NCBI RefSeq assembly: GCF_036227225.1
Contig: NZ_CP109444.1
Span: 6,925,501-6,989,500, forward strand
Source of the DNA: Streptomyces sp. NBC_01478
GTDB taxonomy: Bacteria; Actinomycetota; Actinomycetes; Streptomycetales; Streptomycetaceae
Length of the DNA: 64,000 nt
Reading direction: 5' to 3'
Numbering within the stretch: the stretch's first letter is position 1; every line of letters begins with the position of its first letter. The translations under genes and the position numbers were made by a program. Under the pieces are notes generated by a model that was given only the letters and a program-made list of their open reading frames with translations, ran no database searches and was not told the origin of the DNA. This document shows, one piece after another, positions 15,833-24,696 of this stretch.

Positions 15833-16432
15833 TCAGGACGCGGCGTACGCGGCGTCCTTCATCACGAAGCTGGCCAGCGCCGAACCGTCGGCGGCGGACA
15901 TCGCGGTGAAGGTGATGCCGAGCTGGGCCGCGGACTTGCGGGCCAGCTTGATGTCGTCGGCCGCCGTGACCTGGCCGCGCGGGATGCCGAAGCGGTAGGT
16001 CACCGTCGAGCCGTCGCTGGCCCGGACGTCCGTGAACTCCAGCCCGAGAGCGCGCACATCGGCGAACGGCCGGTCGGCGATGTCGTACTGGTAGACGCCC
16101 GTCGCGCCGGTCACCGCGCTGACCCCGCCGCCGCCCATGAAGAACGGCAGCGTGTCCTCGTTGAACTGCATCAGGGAGAACTTCAGGGTCAGGTCGCGGT
16201 CCGAGTACACGAAGTGCACCGGGCTGACGGCCTGCCACACGTCGATCGGCTCCAGCTTGTCCTTCTTGCTGAAGGTGACACCGTCACCGGAGGTGAACCC
16301 GAGGTTCTTCCAGGTCGCCCAGTCGGTGGCGGTGTCGGAGGAGAACGTCGACGGGACGTCGGTGTCGGCCGGGGCGACGTAGAGGCGGCCTACGCCGGCG
16401 ATGCGGATCTCGGAGGAGTTGGTTCCTGCCAT
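15833..16432 (-). CDS. Major tail (tube) protein, 199 aa
   Basis: Resembles actinophage major tail proteins. The N-terminus EIRIAGVGRLYVAPADTDVP is followed by a LGFTSGDGVTFSKKDKLEPI motif (about residues 44-63), VHFVYSDRDLTLKFSLMQF and a C-terminal ITFTAMSAADGSALASFVM. These proteins polymerise as hexameric rings to form the non-contractile tube. Size and position (between tail terminator and chaperones) fit exactly. AGGAGA precedes the ATG. Hairpins bracket the gene on both sides, suggesting separate mRNA-level control of the most abundant component. Confidence 0.85.
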   Translation of the reverse strand: MAGTNSSEIRIAGVGRLYVAPADTDVPSTFSSDTATDWATWKNLGFTSGDGVTFSKKDKLEPIDVWQAVSPVHFVYSDRDLTLKFSLMQFNEDTLPFFMGGGGVSAVTGATGVYQYDIADRPFADVRALGLEFTDVRASDGSTVTYRFGIPRGQVTAADDIKLARKSAAQLGITFTAMSAADGSALASFVMKDAAYAAS

Positions 16433-16490
16433 GGGTGAATCTCCTTGTTCTCATGGGGAGTTGTCGTACTCGGGAGCTCCGGGTACGAAG

Positions 16491-16519
16491 AAGGCCCCGC
16501 CGGGGGGAGGCGGGGCCTT
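16491..16519 (-). terminator. Hairpin between tail terminator and major tail genes
   Basis: AAGGCCCCGC and GCGGGGCCTT arms with a nine-base loop; read on the minus strand the stem ends in CTT. It lies 31 bases past the tail terminator gene stop and is probably a partial transcription terminator. Confidence 0.75.
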
Positions 16520-16549
16520 CGGTCTGTGGGGCGTGGAGCGCCGTGCGGG

Positions 16550-16963
16550 TCAGTAGACGTCCACGTACACCTTCATCACCGTGACGTAGCGGTTGGCCGC
16601 GGAGTACAGGTAGTCGGGCAGCCAGCGCGGGCCGTCCTGCTCCTCGACCTCGGTGACGAGGTTCGTGCCGTACTTGTGGTTCGCCATCGCCAGGAGGGCC
16701 TGACGGGCGTCGTTGGCCAGGACGTGCGCGGCCTGCTTGGTCGGGCCGTACACCTCCAGCTCGATCAGCGGCTGGTCGACGTGGCGCTCGCCGACCCAGG
16801 CGCCGCCGCGCCGGTTGACGAACACGGCGGCGGCCGTGCCGTCGAAGTCCGACGGCGCCTGTACGGCGACGATCGCGCCGGAGAGCCGGGAGTCGTCCTC
16901 CAGGATGTCGACGATCATCGCCTCGACGTCGGGGAAGGCGCTCGGTGGAGTGGGTGTGGTCAT
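16550..16963 (-). CDS. Tail terminator / completion protein, 137 aa
   Basis: First gene of the tail operon. It has the alpha/beta pattern of siphophage tail terminator proteins: N-terminal amphipathic helix (VEAMIVDILEDDSRL), strand AIVAVQAPSDFDG, FVNRRGGAWVG (about residues 48-58) and PLIELEVYGPTKQAAHVLA followed by a helix. It ends RWLPDYLYSAANRYVTVMKV. Such proteins cap the tube and normally join it to the head; here there is no head gene upstream. GAGGTG precedes the ATG. Confidence 0.75.
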   Translation of the reverse strand: MTTPTPPSAFPDVEAMIVDILEDDSRLSGAIVAVQAPSDFDGTAAAVFVNRRGGAWVGERHVDQPLIELEVYGPTKQAAHVLANDARQALLAMANHKYGTNLVTEVEEQDGPRWLPDYLYSAANRYVTVMKVYVDVY

Positions 16964-17070
16964 GCCGGGTCACCTCGGGGCAGCTTCGGGAGAGCGTGCG
17001 GGACGCGACGAGGCGCTGAGCGGCCGACCTGCGGGCGCAGCTCCGCCGCTGCACCAACTGTGACAGACGA

Positions 17071-17084
17071 GCGTGCGCGCACGC
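17071..17084. promoter_or_regulatory. Palindromic operator candidate before the tail operon
   Basis: Perfect palindrome GCGTGCGCGCACGC about 108 bases upstream of the first tail gene. It shares TGCGCGCA with the sites before the XRE gene (17787) and a related half with the site before the wbl gene (17928). Together with repeats at 17215-17252 it is what I see in the 316-bp gap 16964-17279. Repressor binding is inference. Confidence 0.55.
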
Positions 17085-17214
17085 AACTAAAAACCGAGGG
17101 GGAGTGGAAACAGAGGGGGCGCGGAATGGGGTGGGGGGTGGAGGCGGGGGTGAGGGTGGGGGGAGAAGTCTGAGGGCGGGGAGGGAGGGACCAGTTCCCC
17201 CGTACCGCGAACCG

Positions 17215-17252
17215 GTGATCGCCGACGGCCGACCTGTGATCGCCGACGGCCG
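17215..17252. repeat. Direct repeat GTGATCGCCGACGGCCG
   Basis: Two identical 17-base copies (17215-17231 and 17236-17252) with a 21-base period, two helical turns. They lie just past the XRE gene stop and upstream of the tail operon. Could be tandem protein-binding sites. Confidence 0.7.
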
Positions 17253-17279
17253 CTCGTCGACCGGTGACCGGCCGGCCGA

Positions 17280-17747
17280 TCAGTCGGTGACCAGCAGTCG
17301 TGCGTCCTCGTGTTCCATGTCCGGCGCCGCCGGCACGTCGTTCGGCAGGAACTGCTCGACCACGCGGACGAACATCTCCCGCCGGTCGGCCGGCACCCCC
17401 AGCAGATCCGCGACCTCCTCCAGCGTGGGGCGGCGGGCGAACTCGGCGCCGGGCGCGGGGGAGGCCAAGTAGTCGTGGGGGTCGGCGAGTTCCTCCGCGG
17501 TCAGCCGGCCGGAGCGGATGAGCATGTCGCGGACCGGCACCCCCAGCACCCGGGCGAGCCTGCGGGTGGTCTCGAGGTCCGGCATGCTCTGGCGCTGGAG
17601 CAGGCGGGTGACGGCGGCCCGGTGGACACCCGCCTCGTCCGCAATCCGGGACTTGCCGCCGCCGCGCGGGCTGTCGATGTCGTAGCCGCGGTCGCGCATC
17701 AGGTCCTCGACCCACGCGGCGAACGCGTCCAGATCCTGGCTGGTCAT
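17280..17747 (-). CDS. XRE-family regulator, likely tail-locus repressor, 155 aa
   Basis: Single helix-turn-helix (about residues 32-80: SRIADEAGVHRAAVTRLLQR, then LARVLGVPVRDMLIRSG). A C-terminal part (about 105-155) has LEEVADLLGVPADRREMFVRV, as in small phage-type and Streptomyces XRE proteins. It lacks DUF5753, so it differs from the WhiJ-like regulators elsewhere in the window. It is coded immediately upstream of the tail operon and divergent from the wbl gene, and palindromes of common design lie before all three. Likely the local switch; that is inferred. Confidence 0.8.
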   Translation of the reverse strand: MTSQDLDAFAAWVEDLMRDRGYDIDSPRGGGKSRIADEAGVHRAAVTRLLQRQSMPDLETTRRLARVLGVPVRDMLIRSGRLTAEELADPHDYLASPAPGAEFARRPTLEEVADLLGVPADRREMFVRVVEQFLPNDVPAAPDMEHEDARLLVTD

Positions 17748-17786
17748 CTGTGTGCTCGCTTCCTTTGGATGGCAGCGAGTTTAGCT

Positions 17787-17824
17787 TGCTTGCGCGCACA
17801 GAATTACGTGCTCGCGTGCAAGCA
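17787..17824. promoter_or_regulatory. Inverted-repeat operator candidate before the XRE gene
   Basis: Arms TGCTTGCGCGC (17787-17797) and GCGTGCAAGCA (17814-17824) are complementary except for one position. A TAAACT -10-like hexamer is present on the minus strand near 17783. Placement over the promoter suggests autoregulation. Confidence 0.6.
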
Positions 17825-17927
17825 CTGAGAAAAACCGGCCCAATTCGGGGGAGGTTCGGTGGAGATGGGGGCGTGATCACCGGTTTCGTGACGCGTGGTC
17901 GTCGCTCCTGTGGGGCGAGTGACGAAA

Positions 17928-17959
17928 GTTTACGTTGCGAGCGCGCGCGCAATCTGTAA
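17928..17959. promoter_or_regulatory. Nested palindrome before the wbl gene
   Basis: Outer arms GTTTAC and GTAAAC enclose inner arms TTGCG and CGCAA around GCGCG. It is about 65 bases upstream of the wbl start, and its inner GCGCGCAA half matches the sites at 17071 and 17787. Confidence 0.6.
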
Positions 17960-18023
17960 ACCTGGACGGCCCGGGTGGCACGTGCCAGACGCTCGTGCCC
18001 CACCCGACCGACAGGGAGGCCCC

Positions 18024-18350
18024 ATGTCCACCGACTCGTGCTCACCACCCCGCCCCCACGCCACACCCGCGGGCTGGCAGACCGCCGCCGCCTGCGCCGG
18101 GCTCCCGCCCAAGGCCGTCTTCTCCAAGAAGGCCAAGGAGGCCGCCCCGGTCCTGCGCGCCTGCGCCCGCTGCACGGTACGGCGGGACTGCGAGCGGATC
18201 GTCGCCCCGGCCGACAACTGGTTCGACGGCGTCTGCGGCGGCCGCCTCTACCGCTCCGGCCGCCCGGTCGAGCTCCCCGCGCACCTCCTCCCGGCCGCCC
18301 TGACGGCGCTGCCCGTGCCGCCCGCCGCGCGGGGAGGCTCCCTTGCCTGA
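18024..18350 (+). CDS. WhiB-like (Wbl) iron-sulphur regulator, 108 aa
   Basis: Four cysteines in Wbl order: AACAGL, then ACARCTVRRDC (CxxC plus a Cys five residues on), about residues 23-57. These normally hold a 4Fe-4S cluster. The following turn motif is GVCGG instead of the usual GVWGG, an unusual Trp-to-Cys change. The C-terminal RLYRSGRPVEL helix region is basic. GGGAGG precedes the ATG. The downstream gene overlaps its stop by eight bases, so they are cotranscribed. Wbl genes are common in actinophages and mobile elements. Confidence 0.8.
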   Translation: MSTDSCSPPRPHATPAGWQTAAACAGLPPKAVFSKKAKEAAPVLRACARCTVRRDCERIVAPADNWFDGVCGGRLYRSGRPVELPAHLLPAALTALPVPPAARGGSLA

Positions 18351-19014
18351 CCCGAGTCCGGCGTCCGCCGCGACGGACCCGACCGCGCACGCCGCCCTCT
18401 GGATCGGCACGCTGCTCCAGCAGTTCCCCGAACTGTCCGTCGAACTCGCCCCCGGCCGCACCGCGCCGGCCCACCGCGCCCCCGCCCCGCCGCCCCCGCC
18501 CGACCTCGCCGACCGGCTCCGCGAGGAGCGCGCCGAGGCCCTCCTCCTGGAGCAGCGGCACGGACTCGTCGCCCCCGGCCACGGCGCGGCCCCGCTGCGC
18601 CTGCACATCTCCGACACGATCCGGGACATCACGGACGGCGTCGTAGAACTGGAAGAGGCCGTGCGGGAGCGGCTCGGGCTGCCGCGGGTGCGGCGGGCGT
18701 CCGTGACCGAGCGGTTGCGGCGGATCGCGGGGCTGCTCGACGAGGTCGCCGGCGACGCCGTACTCGCGGCGCACGTACGGGACGAGACGCGGCGGATGGC
18801 GCGGCGGTGCGCCCGCGCGCTGGGGGACACCGAGACCGTCGTACGGGTGTCGGGCCGTTGCCCCTGGTGCGACTCGGTGTCGCTGCGGGCCTTCCCGGAC
18901 CGGGGCGCGGTGCTGTGTGTGAACCCGGCCTGCCGTTGCTCGGCGCCCGACTGCGGCTGCCACGACGACCCGGCCTACCGGCACACCTGGGACGAGGGGG
19001 AGTGGAGCCGATGA
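18343..19014 (+). CDS. Zinc-ribbon protein of the tail locus, 223 aa
   Basis: Starts at TTG overlapping the wbl stop, with GGGGAGG as ribosome site. A Pro/Ala-rich N-terminus (about residues 40-55) is followed by a helical middle (ADRLREERAEALLLEQRHGL; RERLGLPRVRRASVTERLRR). The C-terminal zinc-ribbon-like part (about 170-215) has CPWC, LCVNPACRC and APDCGCHDD. Many Streptomyces prophage-like loci carry such a gene beside wbl. Nucleic-acid binding is possible but unproven. Confidence 0.7.
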   Translation: MPDPSPASAATDPTAHAALWIGTLLQQFPELSVELAPGRTAPAHRAPAPPPPPDLADRLREERAEALLLEQRHGLVAPGHGAAPLRLHISDTIRDITDGVVELEEAVRERLGLPRVRRASVTERLRRIAGLLDEVAGDAVLAAHVRDETRRMARRCARALGDTETVVRVSGRCPWCDSVSLRAFPDRGAVLCVNPACRCSAPDCGCHDDPAYRHTWDEGEWSR

Positions 19015-19211
19015 CGACACCGACGAGGACCGGACCGCCGACCCTGATCCCCGGACCGCTCGCCGCGCGGGAGGCCGGGGTCGCGCCCGCCACCATCCGC
19101 AAGTGGGTCCAGGTCGGCCGGCTCCGGGCGGCCGGCCGGGCGGGCCGCGCCCAGTTGTTCCGCCTGGAGGACGTGTTCGCCGCGGAACGCACCGCCCGCC
19201 GCACCCGCTGA
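19011..19211 (+). CDS. MerR/AlpA-like helix-turn-helix protein, 66 aa
   Basis: Short winged-HTH of the excisionase/AlpA type: LAAREAGVAPATIRKWVQVG (about residues 17-36) followed by RLRAAGRAGRAQLFRLEDV, the usual wing with a RLxD-type end. ATG overlaps the preceding stop (ATGA). It may act as an excisionase-like or activator protein, but no integrase is visible. It is the last gene of the three-gene wbl operon and is followed by a terminator. Confidence 0.75.
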   Translation: MTTPTRTGPPTLIPGPLAAREAGVAPATIRKWVQVGRLRAAGRAGRAQLFRLEDVFAAERTARRTR

Positions 19212-19215
19212 CACC

Positions 19216-19254
19216 GGCCACACCGCTCCCCTTATATACGGGAGCGGGGTGGCC
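19216..19254 (+). terminator. Terminator after the wbl operon
   Basis: Fifteen-base arms (GGCCACACCGCTCCC / GGGAGCGGGGTGGCC, one mismatch) around CTTATATAC, followed by CTCTTT. It marks the likely right boundary of the tail locus. Confidence 0.85.
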
Positions 19255-19357
19255 GGCCTCTTTCCGTATCGTCGGTGTCCGCGGGGAACCCGTGCCGTTT
19301 TCGGTGCGTTGGAGCATCATGGAGGCATTCGGTCTCCGGCGCCGGGGGAGGTGTTCC

Positions 19358-19909
19358 GTGTCGTACCCGACACCGTGGCAGGGGCAGTGGCCGCACCAGC
19401 CGTCGCCGGGACAGGGCGGGGCCTCGATGCTGGCCGCGACCGCCGACCGGGAGCGGGCCGTGGACGTGCTCCGGGCGGGCTTCGCCGAGGGCCGGCTGCG
19501 GGCGGACGAGCTGGAGAAGCGGGTCGCCCGGGCCTACGACGCCCGCACGGTGGGCGAGTTGATGCTGCTGGTCGCCGATCTGCCCCAGGGCCCGCAGGCG
19601 ACCCCGGTCCTCCAGGGGCCGACGGGCTTCCGGCCGGTGCCGCCGACGTTCCTGCCGCACCCGATGCCGGCCACCAACGGCAAGGCGGTCGGCGCGCTGG
19701 TCTGCGGCCTGCTGACCGTGCCGACGCTCGGACTCACCGGCATCCCCGCGGTGGTCCTCGGTCACACCGCCCGCTCGGAGATACGGCGGACCGACGAGGT
19801 CGGCGACGGGATGGCGCTGACCGGACTGGTCTTCGGCTGGCTCTCCATCGCGGCCTGGGCGCTGCTGATCCTGCTGGGCCTGATAGCGGCCTCCGCGTCC
19901 TCCGGCTGA
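19358..19909 (+). CDS. DUF1707/DUF4190 membrane protein, 183 aa
   Basis: DUF1707 at about residues 24-77 (ATADRERAVDVLRAGFAEGR, then LEKRVARAYDARTVGELMLL), a Pro-rich linker, then a DUF4190 membrane part with two helices (about 108-135 and 152-178) around HTARSEIRRTDEVGDGMALTG. Common in Streptomyces as a cell-envelope-associated protein of unknown role. GTG start chosen for the GGGGGAGG site. It lies just upstream of the str operon promoter and is outside the tail locus by its terminator. Confidence 0.8.
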   Translation: MSYPTPWQGQWPHQPSPGQGGASMLAATADRERAVDVLRAGFAEGRLRADELEKRVARAYDARTVGELMLLVADLPQGPQATPVLQGPTGFRPVPPTFLPHPMPATNGKAVGALVCGLLTVPTLGLTGIPAVVLGHTARSEIRRTDEVGDGMALTGLVFGWLSIAAWALLILLGLIAASASSG

Positions 19910-19995
19910 GGGCTCCGGGCCGTAGATTCGAAGATCGCTGAGGGGGTGCGGCTTCGGCATGTTCCGTGCCGAGCCGTGGGTGCCACCCATTTGTT

Positions 19996-20024
19996 TTGAC
20001 CGCAGCGAATGAGGTAGGTACGCT
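19996..20024 (+). promoter_or_regulatory. str operon promoter
   Basis: TTGACC, 17-base spacer, TACGCT: a close match to the vegetative (HrdB-type) consensus, about 195 bases upstream of rpsL. The 309-bp gap 19910-20218 holds this promoter and a long untranslated leader. Confidence 0.75.
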
Positions 20025-20144
20025 CAGACCTTGTGCCTGGGGTGTGCCCTGGCTCCCGTGCGTGCCTTGAACCGCACTAAGGGAGCCGACACCGGCCACC
20101 GCGATCTGCGCCCCTTTTGCTCACCGGCGAAAGTCTGCGCGATC

Positions 20145-20169
20145 CGACACACCCGACCGCGTGGGTCGG
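20145..20169 (+). promoter_or_regulatory. Shared r-protein leader stem-loop (rpsL copy)
   Basis: A 25-base element beginning CGACACACCCGACC and ending GTGGGTCGG, identical to 35418-35442 before rpsJ. It folds as CCGACC/GGTCGG with a short loop. Its position 50 bases before rpsL in the leader suggests mRNA-level control of ribosomal protein operons. Confidence 0.7.
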
Positions 20170-20218
20170 CGACGTTCCAGGTTAGCTTCACCATCGGCAC
20201 ACAGAAACCGGAGAAGTA

Positions 20219-20590
20219 GTGCCTACGATCCAGCAGCTGGTCCGGAAGGGCCGGCAGGACAAGGTCGAGAAGAACAAGACGCCCGCACTCGAGGGTTCGC
20301 CCCAGCGTCGCGGCGTCTGCACGCGTGTGTTCACGACCACCCCGAAGAAGCCGAACTCGGCCCTGCGTAAGGTCGCGCGTGTGCGTCTGACCAGCGGGAT
20401 CGAGGTCACCGCTTACATTCCGGGTGAGGGACACAACCTGCAGGAGCACTCCATCGTGCTCGTGCGTGGCGGTCGTGTGAAGGACCTGCCCGGTGTTCGC
20501 TACAAGATCATCCGCGGTTCGCTTGACACCCAGGGTGTCAAGAACCGCAAGCAGGCCCGCAGCCGCTACGGCGCCAAGAAGGAGAAGTAG
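20219..20590 (+). CDS. rpsL: 30S ribosomal protein S12
   Basis: 123 aa, full length, GTG start with GGAGAAG upstream. S12 lies at the decoding centre and contributes to codon-anticodon proofreading. Residues 41-45 (TPKKP) and the GRVKDLPG loop (85-92) show Lys43 and Lys88, the positions altered in streptomycin-resistant mutants, so this is the wild-type, streptomycin-sensitive form. First gene of the str operon; rpsG follows after three bases. Confidence 0.97.
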   Translation: MPTIQQLVRKGRQDKVEKNKTPALEGSPQRRGVCTRVFTTTPKKPNSALRKVARVRLTSGIEVTAYIPGEGHNLQEHSIVLVRGGRVKDLPGVRYKIIRGSLDTQGVKNRKQARSRYGAKKEK

Positions 20591-20593
20591 AAA

Positions 20594-21064
20594 ATGCCTC
20601 GTAAGGGCCCCGCCCCGAAGCGCCCGGTCATCATCGACCCGGTCTACGGTTCTCCTCTTGTCACCTCCCTGATCAACAAGGTGCTGCTGAACGGCAAGCG
20701 CTCCACCGCCGAGCGCATCGTGTACGGCGCCATGGAGGGCCTGCGCGAGAAGACCAGCAACGACCCGGTCATCACGCTGAAGCGCGCGCTGGAGAACATC
20801 AAGCCCACGCTTGAGGTCAAGTCCCGCCGTGTCGGTGGTGCGACGTACCAGGTTCCGATCGAGGTCAAGCCCGGTCGCGCCAACACGCTCGCGCTGCGCT
20901 GGCTGGTCGGTTACTCCCGCGCCCGTCGCGAGAAGACCATGACCGAGCGTCTGCTCAACGAGCTTCTGGACGCTTCGAACGGCCTCGGTGCGGCCGTCAA
21001 GAAGCGCGAGGACACCCACAAGATGGCCGAGTCCAACAAGGCCTTCGCGCACTACCGCTGGTAG
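20594..21064 (+). CDS. rpsG: 30S ribosomal protein S7
   Basis: 156 aa, the normal length. S7 nucleates assembly of the 30S head and contacts the E-site tRNA. Recognised by [47 protein letters not shown] and the C-terminal NKAFAHYRW. Tightly linked to rpsL (three-base gap) and followed 39 bases later by fusA. In E. coli S7 represses its own operon by binding its mRNA; whether that happens here is unknown. Confidence 0.97.
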   Translation: MPRKGPAPKRPVIIDPVYGSPLVTSLINKVLLNGKRSTAERIVYGAMEGLREKTSNDPVITLKRALENIKPTLEVKSRRVGGATYQVPIEVKPGRANTLALRWLVGYSRARREKTMTERLLNELLDASNGLGAAVKKREDTHKMAESNKAFAHYRW

Positions 21065-21103
21065 TCGCTACCCACGACGAGACCGAGAGAAGACCGAAGC
21101 CTT

Positions 21104-23233
21104 ATGGCTACCACTTCACTTGACCTGGCCAGGGTCCGCAACATCGGGATCATGGCTCACATCGACGCGGGCAAGACGACCACCACTGAGCGGATCCTCT
21201 TCTACACCGGCGTCAGCTACAAGATCGGTGAAGTCCACGACGGCGCCGCCACCATGGACTGGATGGAGCAGGAGCAGGAGCGTGGCATCACGATCACCTC
21301 TGCTGCTACCACCTGTCACTGGCCGCTTGAGGACGACGACTACACGATCAACATCATCGACACCCCCGGGCACGTCGACTTCACCGTCGAGGTGGAGCGT
21401 TCGCTCCGCGTCCTCGACGGCGCCGTCACCGTGTTCGACGGTGTCGCCGGTGTCGAGCCGCAGTCCGAGACGGTGTGGCGTCAGGCCGACCGTTACGGCG
21501 TGCCGCGCATCTGCTTCGTCAACAAGCTCGACCGGACCGGCGCGGAGTTCCACCGCTGCGTCGACATGATCCAGGACCGCCTCGGCGCGGTCCCGCTGAT
21601 CATGCAGCTTCCGATCGGTGCCGAGATGGACTTCAAGGGCGTTGTGGACCTGGTCCGCATGAAGGCGCTCGTGTGGTCCGCCGAGGCCGCCAAGGGCGAG
21701 ATGTACGACGTCGTCGACATCCCGGCCACGCACGCCGAGGCCGCCGAGGAGTACCGCGGCAAGCTGGTCGAGGCCGTCGCCGAGAACGACGACGAGATCA
21801 TGGAGCTGTTCCTGGAGGGCATCGAGCCCACCGAGGAGCAGCTGTACGCCGCGATCCGTCGCGTCACCATCGCGTCCGGCAAGTCCAACGGCATCACCGT
21901 CACCCCGGTGTTCTGTGGCACCGCGTTCAAGAACAAGGGCGTCCAGCCCCTGCTCGACGCGGTCGTGCGCTACCTGCCGACCCCCCTCGACGTCGAGGCC
22001 ATCGAAGGCCACGACGTCAAGGACCCCGAGGTCGTCGTCAAGCGCAAGCCGTCCGTGGACGAGCCGCTGTCCGCGCTCGCGTTCAAGATCATGAGCGACC
22101 CGCACCTGGGCAAGCTCACCTTCGTCCGGGTCTACTCGGGCCGCCTGGAGACTGGCACCGCGGTGCTGAACTCCGTCAAGGGCAAGAAGGAGCGCATCGG
22201 CAAGATCTACCGCATGCACGCGAACAAGCGTGAGGAGATCGAGGCGGTGGGCGCCGGCGACATCGTCGCCGTCATGGGCCTGAAGCAGACCACCACAGGT
22301 GAGACGCTGTGCGACGACAAGAACCCGGTGATCCTGGAGTCCATGGACTTCCCGGCGCCGGTCATCCAGGTCGCGATCGAGCCCAAGTCCAAGGGTGACC
22401 AGGAGAAGCTGGGTGTAGCCATCCAGCGTCTCGCGGAGGAGGACCCCTCCTTCCACGTTCACTCGGACGAGGAGACGGGCCAGACCATCCTCGGCGGTAT
22501 GGGCGAGCTGCACCTCGAGGTGCTGGTCGACCGTATGAAGCGCGAGTTCAAGGTCGAGGCCAACGTCGGCAAGCCGCAGGTCGCGTACCGTGAGACGATC
22601 CGTAAGGCCGTCGAGCGCGTGGACTACACCCACAAGAAGCAGACCGGTGGTACCGGTCAGTTCGCCAAGGTGCAGATCGCGATCGAGCCGATCACCGAGT
22701 CGGACGGCCCGGCGTACGAGTTCGTGAACAAGGTCACCGGTGGCCGTATCCCGCGGGAGTACATCCCGTCGGTGGACGCCGGTGCGCAGGAGGCCATGCA
22801 GTTCGGCATCCTGGCCGGCTACGAGATGACGGGCGTCCGCGTCACGCTTCTCGACGGTGCCTACCACGAGGTCGACTCCTCCGAGCTCGCGTTCAAGATC
22901 GCCGGATCGCAGGCCTTCAAGGAGGCCGCGCGCAAGGCGTCCCCCGTGCTTCTCGAACCGATGATGGCCGTCGAGGTCACCACGCCCGAGGACTACATGG
23001 GTGAGGTCATCGGCGACATCAACTCCCGCCGTGGTCAGATCCAGGCCATGGAGGAGCGTGCCGGTGCTCGCGTCGTGAAGGGCCTCGTGCCCCTCTCGGA
23101 GATGTTCGGCTACGTCGGCGACCTCCGCAGCAAGACCTCGGGTCGCGCAAGCTACTCGATGCAGTTCGACTCCTACGCCGAGGTTCCCCGGAACGTCGCC
23201 GAGGAGATCATCGCGAAGGCCAAGGGCGAGTAA
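21104..23233 (+). CDS. fusA: Elongation factor G
   Basis: 709 aa translational GTPase that drives ribosomal translocation. Motifs in order: G1 [15 protein letters not shown] (about residues 19-33), switch [13 protein letters not shown]3 DTPGHVDF, G4 [10 protein letters not shown]. Domain IV-V signatures are [14 protein letters not shown] and [20 protein letters not shown]. Length is typical. Third gene of the str operon with AGAAGACC before the ATG. A strong hairpin lies in the 143-base gap before tuf. Confidence 0.97.
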   Translation: MATTSLDLARVRNIGIMAHIDAGKTTTTERILFYTGVSYKIGEVHDGAATMDWMEQEQERGITITSAATTCHWPLEDDDYTINIIDTPGHVDFTVEVERSLRVLDGAVTVFDGVAGVEPQSETVWRQADRYGVPRICFVNKLDRTGAEFHRCVDMIQDRLGAVPLIMQLPIGAEMDFKGVVDLVRMKALVWSAEAAKGEMYDVVDIPATHAEAAEEYRGKLVEAVAENDDEIMELFLEGIEPTEEQLYAAIRRVTIASGKSNGITVTPVFCGTAFKNKGVQPLLDAVVRYLPTPLDVEAIEGHDVKDPEVVVKRKPSVDEPLSALAFKIMSDPHLGKLTFVRVYSGRLETGTAVLNSVKGKKERIGKIYRMHANKREEIEAVGAGDIVAVMGLKQTTTGETLCDDKNPVILESMDFPAPVIQVAIEPKSKGDQEKLGVAIQRLAEEDPSFHVHSDEETGQTILGGMGELHLEVLVDRMKREFKVEANVGKPQVAYRETIRKAVERVDYTHKKQTGGTGQFAKVQIAIEPITESDGPAYEFVNKVTGGRIPREYIPSVDAGAQEAMQFGILAGYEMTGVRVTLLDGAYHEVDSSELAFKIAGSQAFKEAARKASPVLLEPMMAVEVTTPEDYMGEVIGDINSRRGQIQAMEERAGARVVKGLVPLSEMFGYVGDLRSKTSGRASYSMQFDSYAEVPRNVAEEIIAKAKGE

Positions 23234-23268
23234 CACACACCGTTTGCACGCTTTAGGCTTGACACCGA

Positions 23269-23304
23269 CCGCCGGGGCTCACCCGGGAGGGCAGAGCCCG
23301 GCGG
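23269..23304 (+). other. Hairpin in the fusA-tuf gap
   Basis: CCGCCGGGGCTC pairs with GAGCCCGGCGG with one bulged G. No T-run follows. A TTGACA hexamer (23259-23264) lies just before it, but no convincing -10 is seen. It could stabilise or separate the tuf mRNA; in several Streptomyces this gap is reported to hold a tuf1 promoter (my recollection). Confidence 0.5.
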
Positions 23305-23376
23305 GCGGCATCCCAGCAAAGATCACCTGGCGCCGATGAGTAAGGCGTACCAGAACCACTCCGCAGGAGGACCCCA

Positions 23377-24570
<1,194 letters not shown>

Positions 24571-24613
24571 TCTTGGCTGATCCGACCGGTCTCTGACTGG
24601 TAGGTCTCGAAGG

Positions 24614-24641
24614 GGCCCGTACGACTTCGGTCGTACGGGCC
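24614..24641 (+). terminator. str operon terminator
   Basis: Perfect 12-bp stem GGCCCGTACGAC / GTCGTACGGGCC with a stable TTCG tetraloop, followed by TTTT. It lies between tuf and the converging P450 gene and may serve both directions. Confidence 0.95.
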
Positions 24642-24696
24642 TTTTCGCTGTTCCTGGGGTGTTGTTTCTGAGGTGTTGTTCGGCTTCCCCGGGGCG

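Noticed and set aside
58..16963. Contractile injection system (eCIS) or R-type tailocin
   Set aside because: No sheath, gp25-like, spike or AAA+ ATPase gene is present; tube, chaperone slip and Dit are siphovirus-type.
20219..20590. Streptomycin resistance allele of rpsL
   Set aside because: Lys43 and Lys88 are both wild type.
21116..23236. A 706-codon open frame opposite fusA, and many similar long antisense frames
   Set aside because: High G+C gives long open antisense frames. Their composition (Asp/Leu/Val/Arg-rich) and lack of any family match show they are shadows of conserved genes.
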